The notes under the pieces are model-generated. The model saw nothing but the letters and a program-made list of their open reading frames with translations, did not search any database and was not told the origin of the DNA. The translations under genes and the position numbers were made by a program. Shown piece after piece: positions 34,887 to 45,827 of a DNA stretch of 64,000 bases. The stretch is from contig KV908528.1 of NCBI GenBank assembly GCA_002005505.1, forward strand, positions 135,630 to 199,629. Reading direction: 5' to 3'. Numbering within the stretch: position 1 is the first letter of the stretch; each line of letters begins with the position of its first letter. This DNA is from Botryococcus braunii. Taxonomy: Eukaryota > Chlorophyta > Trebouxiophyceae.

Positions 34887-35757
34887 CTGGGCCTCCCCAA
34901 GGCGCTGGAGCTGCACCGGGCGCTGGAGCAGCACCAGGAGTGGGAGATGGAGCACCTGCTGATGGTCAGGCCCCCTATGGCCCTTCTGCTCACAACGCTG
35001 GAGGCAGGGGGCGAGGGTCTGGACGTGGCAGGAGGCCAAAGGAGGAACTGGCGTGTCGCTTCTGCAACAGGACGGGACATTTCTGGAGGGAGTGCCTGGA
35101 TCTGAAGAGGCTGCGAGCTCTACATGGCACAATGCAAGCTGCAAGTGCAGGCCCATCTGCGTGGTGGGGCACTGGAGCTCCTCAGCAACAAGCCAGCTGG
35201 TGGGATGCTGGCCAATCCAGAGGAGGCCCTCCCGTGTCAACCTCACATGCTCCTGGATCTGTGTCCACTATCTTCCCCTTCTTCCCAGGCTGGCATCTCC
35301 CACCACCACCTCCTCCAAGTGCTGGTGAGCCTATGTTCGTTTCGTTGAATGTGCTTACCCCTACGTCTCATGGGGCTTGCAGTACCTCGTGGCTGATAGA
35401 TAGTGGTGCATCGGTGCACCTTGTAAATGATCTGTCTTTACTACACAACCCAGTCATGCATGCCCAACCCCTCCCTCTTCATTTGGCCACTTCTGACGCC
35501 AAAGGAGGGATAGTTGCTACTGGGTCTGTGTGTCTGGTCAATGCCAGACAAGAGGTGTTTTGGCTGCATAATGTGCAGTGTGTGCCCACTGCACACACTA
35601 ATCTTACTTCTGTCACAGGAGCCATTCAGGATGGAGCATCATTCCTCACTGACAGTGCAGGTGGGTACACGACCATGAAAGGCCCAGCAGGCTGGTCTGG
35701 TCAGATAGCCAGAGAGCGAGGGCTGTTTTTTTTAGAATGGGTGTGTCCAGTCAAGAG
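34887..35757 (+). CDS. gag-pro: E2 Gag C-terminus and protease, truncated
   Basis: Continuation of the E2 frame after the solo-LTR insertion. A Gly/Ala/Pro linker is followed by the zinc knuckle CRFCNRTGHFWREC (about 35058-35099), a Gly/Ser/Pro linker, and the aspartic protease with SWLIDSGASVHLVND near 35390-35430. Collinearity with E4 (GGYTTMKGPAGW, RGLFFLEWV) ends near 35757. Downstream codons to 35839 are unrelated, so integrase, RT and RNase H are lost. The protease region itself shows no stop or frameshift. The cause of the truncation is not visible; no target-site duplication is seen at the break. Confidence 0.85.
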
Positions 35758-36147
35758 CCTGGGGGGTAGGTTGACGTTGCCACTCTACCCCCTAGAAGAG
35801 TTAAGAATTCCGCTGGGCAGGCGCATAATTCTCACCTAGTGTCGCAACCACGACGCAACTTTTTTCAGTGGAAAATTGCTGGTTTTCGTAGGGCAGTCGA
35901 AAAATAAATAACTAAGAAAAAGGCCAAAAAAAACATTTTGGGGGTAGCCGGAATGTGGCCCGCTGGCATGGTACCCGATCGTGCAGCCATGAGATTCGGG
36001 TAAACTGGTAGTATTTCCTGCACTGGCGCTGCGGATGTCTGGCATTTGGCTGGCGGTGGCCTTGAGTATTGCGTTCCTGGAATTTTCCGTGTGTAACCGT
36101 GTGACGCGGTGGAAATGTGGACGGTTTGGGGGTGGGAACTGTGAATG
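35758..36147. other. No gene seen
   Basis: Begins at the E2 truncation point. It includes an A-rich stretch (35900-35940) and no recognisable motif. Confidence 0.4.
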
Positions 36148-37140
36148 TCGCCTCCGGCTGAGACGGCTCCAAAGACGAAGCTCGCCGCCCGCGTCCTGCC
36201 CCGTGTCCTGTGCCGTGGTTTTTGTGGTATTGGAATGTCCAGCCCCGCGTCCTGCCTCGTGTCCTGTGCCGTGTGATTTCCTTTGGGCGCCGGCCCATTT
36301 CTTTGCGCATTTCCGGATGCCTCGCTGACGTGCAGTGTACCTCCTCGCACGTGGACGCCGGATAGTCCACGAGGCCAGCCTAGGGGGCTCTCCCAGATTA
36401 GCACGTCCTTCACTGCTTGCGACTGGCCCGTCGTTTTTCTACTCTGCCGCACTCTCAGGTTTCGTTCGTAATCTGACTTTCTTTAAATCCTCACTACAGT
36501 GATAGGCTTACCCCGTCATTGTTTTTCAGTATGTGTGTCGGAGGCGAGATCCCCCGCATCGCCGCTCGCATCCTAGACGCGCACGCCTGCTTTCGATGTC
36601 ATGTGCCTAGGTTTCTACCTCACTTCTGTATCTTCCGATGCTCGGTGTCGATCCCAACATCGCATGTCTGCTTCTACTTTTGTCTCCGCATCCTCGCCAC
36701 ACGTCTCTCTGCCTCCCTGGCTAGGCATCCACGCATCGAACCCAGGGTATGTCTATCTTCTTTTAAATTGTGCTCGTTGCCACCGATTCTCTGCTTATTT
36801 CTGCCGTCGCCCCATTTTTCCACCGAGGTCTTAGGGGCATCGCGGCATCGCAACGCTTTCTCCTCTTTCGGGCCAAACCTTTACCTTCGGTCCATGCCAC
36901 TCGTGTTTCCATTCTGAAATTTCATTCCACAGTCTGCCTTTCCTCTTCTTTGCCCCTGTCTCCCACATTTTCTGCTCTTCACCCGACTCCCATCCTCCCT
37001 TGCCCTTCCCCTTCTACCCGTAAAGCTCTTCGCTCGACCTTTATAAAATGCACATACGGGGATGGCCTTTCTGTCGCTGGCGTCTTCATGTTCAGGTCTG
37101 GAGGGGTGGGGCCCCTGCTTCTTTCCTCCACAATTTCTGG

Positions 37141-37145
<5 letters not shown>
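36148..37145 (+). repeat. ~1-kb duplication, copy 1
   Basis: Closely repeated at 38648-39652, 2.5 kb downstream. Copy 1 lacks a short stretch (tgccggatc) present in copy 2 near 39190. No conserved protein is evident on either strand. Confidence 0.9.
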
Positions 37146-37320
<175 letters not shown>

Positions 37321-37335
37321 GATAGAGAACATCTG

Positions 37336-37563
37336 GTAGTGTGAAAACTGAGTCGCAGCGCGAACTCAGAAAGATATGACCCCAAACTATTAGGCTGCAG
37401 GTATTTAGAAATTGTGATTTGCAGATAGAAAAAATCTTAAAGTTTAAACACCAAGATAAACAGTGTTGATTGGACAAAAGTTGTTCTTGTGGATACTGAG
37501 GTGTACTGATATCACCCCAACTGTGTGGCTGCCCTAACACCCACCAACAAGTGGGGGAGGGTG
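37336..37563 (+). repeat. Repeat R, copy 1
   Basis: Follows (GA)n tract 1. Close copies at 37767-37945 and 40004-40230, each again next to a (GA)n tract. Confidence 0.85.
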
Positions 37564-37576
37564 ATGGGGGTGAGGG

Positions 37577-37766
<190 letters not shown>

Positions 37767-37945
37767 AACATTTGATAGTGTGAAAGATATGCCCCAAACT
37801 ATTAGGCTGCAGGTATTTAGAAATTGTGATTTGAAGATAGAAAAACACCGAGATCAGCAGTAGTAGATTGGGCAAAATTTGTTCTTGTGGATACTGACGT
37901 GTACTGATTTCAGCCCGACTGTGTGGCTCCCTAACACCCACCAAA
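37767..37945 (+). repeat. Repeat R, copy 2 (shortened)
   Basis: Lacks the gtcgcagcgcgaactcag segment and part of the middle relative to copies 1 and 3. Confidence 0.8.
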
Positions 37946-38059
<114 letters not shown>

Positions 38060-38473
38060 TTTGTTAAGGATGTTTTTTGGGGCAGAATGTGGGTTTTTTT
38101 GGGGGGGGGTGATTTTTCAGGGGGGGCTTTTTAGGGGCGTGGGATTTTTGATGGAGATGGGTTTTCCATTGGTGGAGCGTGGGTGTATTTCAAGGCCTCT
38201 GCCTTATGCGCATTTTTTCCGCCGCTTCTCGGTCTGTTGCACTGCTTAGAATTTCTGGGTTCTCACCTCTGGACATGCACCTTCGGACTCGGGCGTTTTA
38301 TCCTTGGACACAGGCGTCCTCGTCCGGATTCCGCCCTTTCATTCTGTCCAACTGCACCGGACTTGTCAGGATTCGGGCCTTTCATTCTCGAGATTCAGTG
38401 TTTCCGTGTCTTCCCGCGTCCGTCGCCGTGTCGCGCTGTAATTTTCGCTATCCTCGGAATTCCTCCGTCGCTC

Positions 38474-38633
38474 CAGTTTGTCGCCGAAGGCTGCGACTCC
38501 TCCGGAGGAGGAGGAGCAGCCGGAGGCGACAAACTCTCCACGAGCCGGAGGCGCAGTTTGTCGCCGAAGGCTGCGACTCCTCCGGAGGAGGAGGAGCAGC
38601 CGGAGGCGACAAACTCTCCACGAGCCGGAGGCG
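38474..38633 (+). repeat. 80-bp tandem repeat, two copies, each a foldback
   Basis: Units start at 38474 and 38554. Each has agtttgtcgcc near its start and ggcgacaaact further in, so each unit can form a hairpin. Confidence 0.9.
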
Positions 38634-38647
38634 AGTTTGTTTCAGTT

Positions 38648-39652
38648 TGTCGCCTCCGTCGGAGACGGCTCCTGAGACGGAGCTCGCCGCCCGCGTCCCG
38701 CCCCGTGTCCCGTGCCGTGGTTTTTGTGGTGTTGGCATGTCCGGCCCCGCGTCCCGCCTCGTGTCCTGTGCCGTGTGCTTTCCTTTGGGCGCCGGCCCAT
38801 TTCTTTGCGCATTTCCGGATGCCTCGCTGACGTGCAGTGTACCTCCTCGCACGTGGACGCCGGATAGTCCACGAGGCCAGCCTAGGGGGCTCTCCCAGAT
38901 TAGCACGTCCTTCACTGCTTGCGACTGGCCCGTCGTTGTTCTACTCTGCCGCACTCTCAGGTTTCGTTCGTAATCTGACTTTCTTTAAATCCTCACTACA
39001 GTGATAGGCTTACCCCGTCATTGTTTTTCAGTATGTGTGTCGGAGGCGAGATCCCCCGCATCGCCGCTCGCATCCTAGACGCGCACGCCTGCTTTCGATG
39101 TCATGTGCCTAGGTTTCTACCTCACTTCTGTGTCTTCCGATGCTCGGTGTGGATCCCAACATCGCATGTCTGCTTCTACTTTTGTCTCCTGCCGGATCCG
39201 CATCCTCGCCACACGTCCCTCTGCCTCCCTGGCTAGGCATCCACGCATCGAACCCAGGGTATGTCTATCTTCTTTTAAATTGTGCTCGTTGCCACCGATT
39301 CTCTGCATATTTCTGCCGTCGCCCCATTTTTCCACCGAGGTCTTAGGGGCATCGCGGCATCGCAACGCTTTCTGCTCTTTCGGGCCAAACCTTTACCTTC
39401 GGTCATGCCACTCGTGTTTCCATTCTGAAATTTCATTCCACAGTCTGCCTTTCCTCTTCTTTGCCCCTGTCTCCCACATTTTATGCTCTTCACCCGACTC
39501 CCATCCTCCCTTGCCCTTCCCCTTCTACCCGTAAACCTCTTTGCTCGACCTTTATGAAATGCACATATGGGGATGGCCTTTCTCTCGCTGGCGTTTTCAT
39601 GTTCAGGTCTAGAGGGGTGAGGCCCCTGCTTCTTTCCTCCACAATTTCGGGA
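38648..39652 (+). repeat. ~1-kb duplication, copy 2
   Basis: Second copy of 36148-37145, again ending at a GA/GGA microsatellite. Confidence 0.9.
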
Positions 39653-39733
39653 GGGAGGGAGGGGGGAGGGAAGGAGGGAGGGAGGGAGGAGGGAGGGAGG
39701 GAGGGAGGGAGGGAGGGAGGGAGGGAGGGAGAG

Positions 39734-39831
<98 letters not shown>

Positions 39832-39856
39832 GAGAGAGAGGAGAGAGAGAGAGGAG

Positions 39857-39910
<54 letters not shown>

Positions 39911-39955
39911 AGGAGGGAGGGAGGGGGGGGAGGGAGGGAGGGAGGGGGGAGGGGG

Positions 39956-39986
<31 letters not shown>

Positions 39987-40003
39987 GGGGGGGGAGGGGG
40001 GGG
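39650..40003 (+). repeat. (GGGA)n/(GA)n/poly-G tract
   Basis: Imperfect purine run of about 350 bases on the plus strand. Confidence 0.97.
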
Positions 40004-40230
40004 GTAGTGTGAAAACTGAGTCGCAGCGCGAACTCAGAAAGATATGACCCCAAACTATTAGGCTGCAGGTATTTAGAAATTGTGATTTGCAGATAGAAAA
40101 AATCTTAAAGTTTAAACACCAAGATAAACAGTAGTTGATTGGACAAAAGTTGTTCTTGTGGATACTGAGGTGTACTGATATCACCCCAACTGTGTGGCTC
40201 CCCTAGCAGCCACCAACAAGTGGGGGAGGG
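40004..40230 (+). repeat. Repeat R, copy 3
   Basis: Nearly the same as 37336-37563. Confidence 0.85.
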
Positions 40231-40407
40231 TGGTGGGGGTGAGGGACAAGAGGAGGGAGGAGGGGGAGGGAGAGATGGAGAGGGAGAGGGAGAGGGAGAG
40301 GGTGGCAGACACAGCAGGAATAATTTAATTTCCCCCCGCCACGGTGGCAGAATTAGCATCAAATCAAGAGATTCGCCAACTTACCACAGAACTCGCCGCT
40401 TTTGTAC

Positions 40408-40565
40408 CTCTGCTGGAGTTTGATCATGAAACTCGCCTCTTTTGTAGCAGACCCCTACCTCTGCTCGAGTTTGATCACGAAACTCGCCTCTTATGTAGCA
40501 GACCCCTACCTCTGCTGGAGTTTGATCACGAAACTCGCCTCTGCTCTAGCAGACCCTATCTCTAG
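40408..40565 (+). repeat. 51-bp tandem repeat, about 3 copies
   Basis: The block ctctgctggagtttgatca starts at 40408, 40459 and 40510. Confidence 0.95.
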
Positions 40566-40599
40566 AGTCTGATCACAAAAGTCGCCGCTCCTGTACCAG

Positions 40600-41480
40600 C
40601 TTTACCGCATACCCTTGTCTCGTTTAGAGTCATTGAATAAGATTTCTGTTTTGATGTCTTGAAAGACTATCAATTCCAACACCCAACCTCTCCACTGCAT
40701 TATTTGCACATGCACGATCCACTCGCAGCCCTTCTTGCTATTTTTAATGCAACTTGAGCATGTATATACGCGTTTCCAACAACACACAACAAAGAATTCA
40801 AGCTCATCAGTAAATAGCAACACGAGGGATCTCTCCTTTGCAGGATACTTTTTGCCATTCATTAACATTACAAAGCCATGCTGGAACCAATCGGATATTC
40901 AATACTAGCACCGGTGTGACAAACTTACTACATTCAATGCGGATATCCAAGTCAGGTGCAGAATAGAACTATGGAAGGCCTGAACTAAACCGTTGGTTCT
41001 TTCATTCATCCTATCAAAATATGGCATCCATCACACTCTCATCAACAAAGGCGGCATTATGAGACCTTTTCATTGCCGAATGCCCAGCTGTGAAGGGCTC
41101 AACTTTGATGGAGACGCTTCAATCTTTATTAGGTTATGAAACTCCTCATCAATCAGCCCTTCACCATTCTTCATGTCATAAGTGCGATCTGATAAATTTG
41201 TTCATAAAATGTTCAGAAAACAAAGTGAGAAGGTCCGTCCGTCTTTGGCAACCGAGTTCGCCAGTCAACAGAACCAGCGGTGGTGACTCATTCGGGACTC
41301 CCTGGCAGGGACTCCCGAATGGCGATTCGGTAGTCGGGCTTCGGCCGGTTGCGCTCCCCCGCCTACCGTCTTCCGTAGCCGCTGGCCTTAATGCGGACTG
41401 CCCTGCTGGCAGCCTACTAGCAGCCCACTCTGAGAGCCTCTCACTGAGAGGGCTCTGAGAGATCATGACCCTCGTCCGGA
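40600..41480. other. No gene seen
   Basis: Only short ORFs. It includes an almost perfect 31-base palindrome at 41290-41320 (attcggga...tcccgaat). Confidence 0.5.
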
Positions 41481-41484
41481 ATAC

Positions 41485-41720
41485 AGGGTTGGCAGAATCG
41501 TCCCTTGAGAAATACATTTTCAAATGCCACCGTGGCAGAAATCCCTATCTTGAATTTTTTTCCCTCGTGCCACTCGGTGGCAGAATCAGCCTCTCCGCAT
41601 TTCTTTTTCGCTGCCTGAAATGGCAGAGTCGGAGGGTGCAAAATGGGATTATTCTGCCAGCCAACCGCTCGGAATTATTTAATTCTGCCAAAATGGCATC
41701 ATTCTGCCACTAAAAATTTC
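41485..41720 (+). repeat. Degenerate ~44-bp repeat with ggcagaa core
   Basis: ggcaga occurs at 41491, 41534, 41579 and 41622, then inverted (ttctgcc) near 41652, 41682 and 41701. A related piece is at about 40340. Confidence 0.6.
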
Positions 41721-41724
41721 ACTG

Positions 41725-41895
41725 ATGCCCCATCAAATTCTCAATCGAATCCGTATCGAATACATATCGAATTCAGCCTGTATGCCCCATCAGATCCTCA
41801 ATCGAATCCGTATCGAATACATATCGAATTCAGCCTCTATGCCCCATCAAATCCTCAATCGAATCCGTATCGAATTCAGCCTGAATTCGCATTGC
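41725..41895 (+). repeat. 57-bp tandem repeat, three copies
   Basis: atgccccatca begins at 41725, 41782 and 41839. A gaattc-rich degenerate tail continues to about 42090. Confidence 0.95.
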
Positions 41896-42102
41896 CAAGA
41901 ATACATGAGCGATGCGAATTCGAATCGAATTCAGCCTGAATTCGCAATATCAAGAATCAAGGAGCGATGCCGAATTCGGCCCGAATCTGGTTTAGAAAAC
42001 GCGTGGAAAACAGGGGCACCGGCGAATCGAAGCGAATTCGGCATCCCGACACCAGGATGAATTCCGCATTGAATTCGCATCGAATTATAGTTGCGAAATC
42101 TA

Positions 42103-43731
42103 CTAGTGATTGAAGGCAGGGGGAATGCGCCCAACCTGAAACATGGCATTGACAATGGTCAACAAGAGCGGGGCCAAGAGATGGGGGTCCTGTCTACGGG
42201 TGTGGGGGTCAGGGGGGCGTTGGGTGAAGCGAAGGAATTCAGACGGAAAACCCTGAAATCCAACACTCCTACCCGTGTGCAAGGTACTAAGGGCATCTTC
42301 CATTTCCTGTAAGGTGAAGGGTTGGTTAAGGGAGTCATCGGTGACCGGAGAAGGTGGATACGCCACCTCAGACAAGGGGAGAAGCGGTTCAGCAGGGGCA
42401 GCTACATCCCCCCCAGTGAACCCAGACATGAAGGTGTCCCACATCTGATGGTCATGCAAGGGCAGGGGCAAGGAAGGGGGGTGGCCACGGAGCGTCCGCC
42501 AAAAGAGACGGGGTCAAGTATGAGAGAGAGCAACACACTCATCCAATTGAGACATGAGCCACACCCGTTTACGGGACCGCACGTAGGAATGATAGTGCCG
42601 CTCAAGTCCACGCACTGCAGGGTCAGAAAACCCATGCAAGCCACCTGCCCGCCGCCAGTCCCGCTTGAGACTAACACATTCCTGGTCATAGAATGGCTGG
42701 TGTGGGGGATTCCTAGCAGGAGAAGCTAACCGAACACTATACATCCGCATGTCCGCATCGTGAGCCGCACGGACTAAGACTTGGGATAGTGTGGTAAGTG
42801 CTTCCTCCACATGCCCTGCCACCGCTAAATCCGCACAACGACCCAAGGCGGGAGCTGCGAGCTCCAAACGATGCACATAAGCTAAACGACAACCCCCTCG
42901 CCAATGGACTTGTTTCAGTGGCACCCCCAAATGAGAAGCACTCGACTCCTGATTAGAAAGCCCTGTGAGCGCCACCGATGAGGCAATGGGGTAGTGATCA
43001 GAACCCCTTAACTCAGTGGAAACCGTGACCGATTGGAGGCAAGTGTGAAGCAACGAAGAAACCAAAATATGATCTGGGCAAGTGGCAGAGGTACGGCTGG
43101 TGGCACGGTACGTCGGAGGAGCATGAAAGTCCCCCGGGACACGGCCCGTGCATATAAGTAACCCATTTTGGTCAGCCAAGGTGACAAGCTGGCGGCCACT
43201 AGGATCTTGACCACTGAATTTGCCGACATCAACCGAGGAAGAGGTAGAAACATACTCAATATGTCCATTGAAGTCACCCCCCAGAAAGACATAACCGTCA
43301 CTGGACGCCAGAACCCCATATAACTCATCGTAACGAGTGGGACTAGGAACAGTCCGAAGGAGCGGGGACCCAAGGGGGGGAATGTAAACGTTGCCCAAGT
43401 AAAGTGGGGAATGGGTGTCGTGCAGAAAACGCAGGGATACCCAAAGGGACGAAGATGTGGTGGCCCATAGTTGGGCACTGTACAAGGAACTGACCTTAAT
43501 GGCAATCACCAAACCATAACCTGTCTTGTCAAGAGAAAGCTGCGGTGGAGAACAAAAAAGTTGAAAGCCCCTAAACAGATCCGGATCAATATGCTTATGC
43601 AGAGTCTCTTGTAACATGACTACATCGAACTCATGAAAAAACCGATCATAATCATAGAGGTGGAACTTAGAATCTGTGAGGCCACGGATATTCCAGGTCA
43701 GAAGCGAAAGAGTGACTTGACCAACGGGTTC
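42103..43731 (-). pseudogene. LINE ORF2: AP endonuclease and RT start, broken
   Basis: Endonuclease domain of a non-LTR retrotransposon, which nicks target DNA to start target-primed reverse transcription. Open from just after the ORF1 stop, without a nearby ATG. Motifs: LLTWNIRGL near 43690, VVMLQETL near 43615, GGDFNGH (43262-43282), and GSDHYPI near 43000 (catalytic Asp-His). The frame stops at 42514. Another frame (42471-42103) carries NQPFTLQEMEDALSTL and SVGFQGFPSEFLRF, matching the N-terminal part of LINE RT, where the usual Asp is Gln. The sequence ends before the FADD region. Non-functional. Confidence 0.88.
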
Positions 43732-44622
43732 CTAAGCAGAGGGGCCCTGAGCTCGAGAGGATGGACCCGGGCCCGTAGCTGGGGGAGCAGAAGGAGTAGG
43801 AGCTGGGGAAGCTGAAGGGGGAGCGGCAAAAACTCCAGGGAGCACTTTGACGGGGGGCCCTTGCCCCTTGAATTTGAATAAGGATTCGCCCCTCCAGAAG
43901 GTGATCCAGCCCTGGTTGCGCAAGGCGGTGGCTTGAGGTTGGAGAGCTGCCCGGGCTGCACGTTGCTTGGGTGTGAGGTTGTCGTCCATAGAAACGTGAA
44001 AGCGCCTCCTGAGGTCCTTGGATTTCTTGTAAGCGGCATGTTTGTCTGCAGTGGAGTGGAACCGGATGAGAACTGGACGAGCACGAGGAGCACCAGCAAC
44101 AAACTTCCCAAGCCGAGCTGCCTCATGAATCTCGCAGTTGAGAAAGGACTTAACTTCATTGAGGGGTTTTTCCCCCACGCTCTCCTCCACCCCAAAAAGG
44201 ATGGCGTTAGGAGAGCGAAACTTTCTCTCCAGAGCGTCTAGAGAGGAGTCGCACTTGGAAAACTTGTTGTCCAGGTCTTCATAACTGGCGCGTACAATCT
44301 CCTGAACCTAAAGGAGTTTGTTATCCAACTTTGCCTCCACCTTAGCCTCCATATTTTCCACAAAGGCGGCAATCTGAGTGTGGAAGGGCGCGAGGATCTC
44401 GCCGATCTGTTGCTGAATCTGAAGTTTAAAGGGAACCAAAGCGTCGGCCACGGCCGCCTGAAGCTTATCATTAAGTTCGGATCGCAAAAATATTTTGAGC
44501 TCAGAGGTAATACTGGCAAGGGCATCCTCGCCGAGGGTCTTAGACTTCCCATCGGTGGTAGGGGATGGCGATTCCGGACGGGCACGCTTCTCCCCAAGAA
44601 CACTCGAAAGCATAGAAGTCAT
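43732..44622 (-). pseudogene. LINE ORF1, with internal TAG
   Basis: Nucleic-acid-binding chaperone-like ORF1 of an L1-type element. ATG at 44622. Residues 1-104 include a helical, Gln/Glu-rich stretch likely to form a coiled coil (LQAAVADALVPFKLQIQQQI). An in-frame TAG at 44308-44310 interrupts it. The frame continues through a basic domain with FHVSMDDNLTPKQRAARAAL and ITFWRGESLFKF, motifs I associate with L1-type ORF1 proteins, to a Pro/Ala-rich C-terminus and a second TAG at 43732. ORF2 then continues in the same frame. Confidence 0.75.
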
Positions 44623-44640
44623 GAGAGAGTATCAGAATAG

Positions 44641-44820
44641 ATTAAAGTGAACAATCTTTGGAAGGGGACTTCTGCTTAGACATGGGGCTAACCGAGGGGA
44701 AGGAAGGAAGGACGGAATTATTACATCCAGGACCAGCCTTTATGGCTGAAGGGAGACATGGAGAGAGGCCACAGGGAGCGTATTGGCCTGTATAATGAGA
44801 CCTAAAAAGGGTATCCATAT
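44641..44820. other. Possible LINE 5' leader, no gene
   Basis: Between ORF1 of the LINE and the E7 LTR. The five bases before the LTR, catat (44816-44820), would be the E7 target site. Confidence 0.4.
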
Positions 44821-45079
44821 TGTTATAATAGTGATAGAACATTTTGGTGCCTTTCCCTCAGAAGAGTAATAGTGGCCAGATCAGCTTCAATGAATAATAG
44901 GTGGCAGAACCTGGGAGTTTTGCCAGATCTCGTCTAGACCAATGGTACGTTGATTAGGAAGGATGAGGTAATCAGACACGGTTTGCTAGAAAGGATTTAT
45001 GACACCGGCGTGCAAGGACGAGGCACTTGATTGGGACATTAAAGGCACTTCGGGTGCTTATCTCTTGACTGTTGCCTAT

Positions 45080-45809
45080 TGAACAATTCTGGGCGTAATG
45101 TTCCCTGTATGTCCCGGCACGAAGGGTGTTAAGCTCGGTCGGGTCTCTTGCTGTGTGTCGGAGAGCAAGCAGAGCCCGACTATGTGTTGGCACTTGTGGC
45201 AACTGATCAGAGATAAGCACCCGGAGTGCTCTTTCAGTCCCAAACAAGTCATTACATTGCTTCTTGCTCTCTCTCAACGCCAAGGAATTCAAACTACCTC
45301 TTCTAAGCATTGACAGATAGTTCGCATTACCATTGTTCGATGAGCCAAGCATTAGCAACATTCTAATACTCTTATCTAGACCTCTTCCTAATCAATTTGT
45401 CCATGCAAGTTACACTAAGATGCAGCACTTCACCTGTATGTCCCGGCACGAAGGGTGTTAAGCTCGGTCGGGTCTCTTGCTGTGTGTCGGAGAGCAAGCA
45501 GAGCCCGACTATGTGTTGGCACTTGTGGCAACTGATCAGAGATAAGCACCCGGAGTGCTCTTTCAGTCCCAAACAAGTGCCGTGCCCTTCATGCCTGCTG
45601 CCTATATCCTTTCTCGCAAGGACGCGTCAAATTGCATTACTCTCTCTCTCCAAAATGGAATCGGTCCAGATCAATTATGGCAGAACTCTAGAGTTCTGCC
45701 ATCCATTACTCTACCTCTAAGATTGTTCACATTGATTGCTATAGGGAAGCCTAGCCACTATTACTCTTCTGAGGGAAAGTCACTAATTTGTTCCTTCACT
45801 ATTATAACA
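45080..45809 (-). repeat. E6 left (3') LTR
   Basis: 730 bases. 146-base modules at 45104-45249 and 45433-45578. Confidence 0.95.
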
Positions 45810-45827
45810 CTTCCCCTTGACTTTTCC

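Larger units (their letters stand above)
11165..35757 (+). mobile_element. E2: copia element, 3'-truncated, host of the first nest
   Basis: 5' LTR, primer-binding site, short leader without ORF0, gag, nucleocapsid and protease are present. Integrase, RT, RNase H and the 3' LTR are missing: similarity to E4 stops near 35757. The element is split at 13080-34886 by a solo LTR that itself contains E3, E4 and E5. Removing the insertion with one copy of CTGGG restores an uninterrupted gag frame. Confidence 0.85.
42103..44640 (-). mobile_element. L1-like LINE, 3' half missing
   Basis: Minus-strand order: ORF1, apurinic endonuclease, start of RT. Similarity ends at 42103-42107, before the catalytic core of RT. 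No poly-A tail is present. LINEs usually lose the 5' end, so the missing 3' end points to deletion or rearrangement. Confidence 0.85.

Noticed and set aside
34791..35348. Minus-strand and other-frame ORFs over the E2 nucleocapsid region
   Set aside because: Shadow frames of the real plus-strand gag-protease frame.
42085..42120. Resemblance to a cloning-vector polylinker (actagtgatt next to gaattcgc-like bases)
   Set aside because: Only ~10 bases match exactly, and the gaattcgc part belongs to the local repeat tail.
43732..44310. TAG as a sense codon (alternative genetic code), suggested by in-frame TAGs in LINE ORF1 and E6 ORF0
   Set aside because: The intact E4, E5 and E7 frames contain no in-frame TAG, and the E6 TAG is explained by one C-to-T change at a Gln codon.
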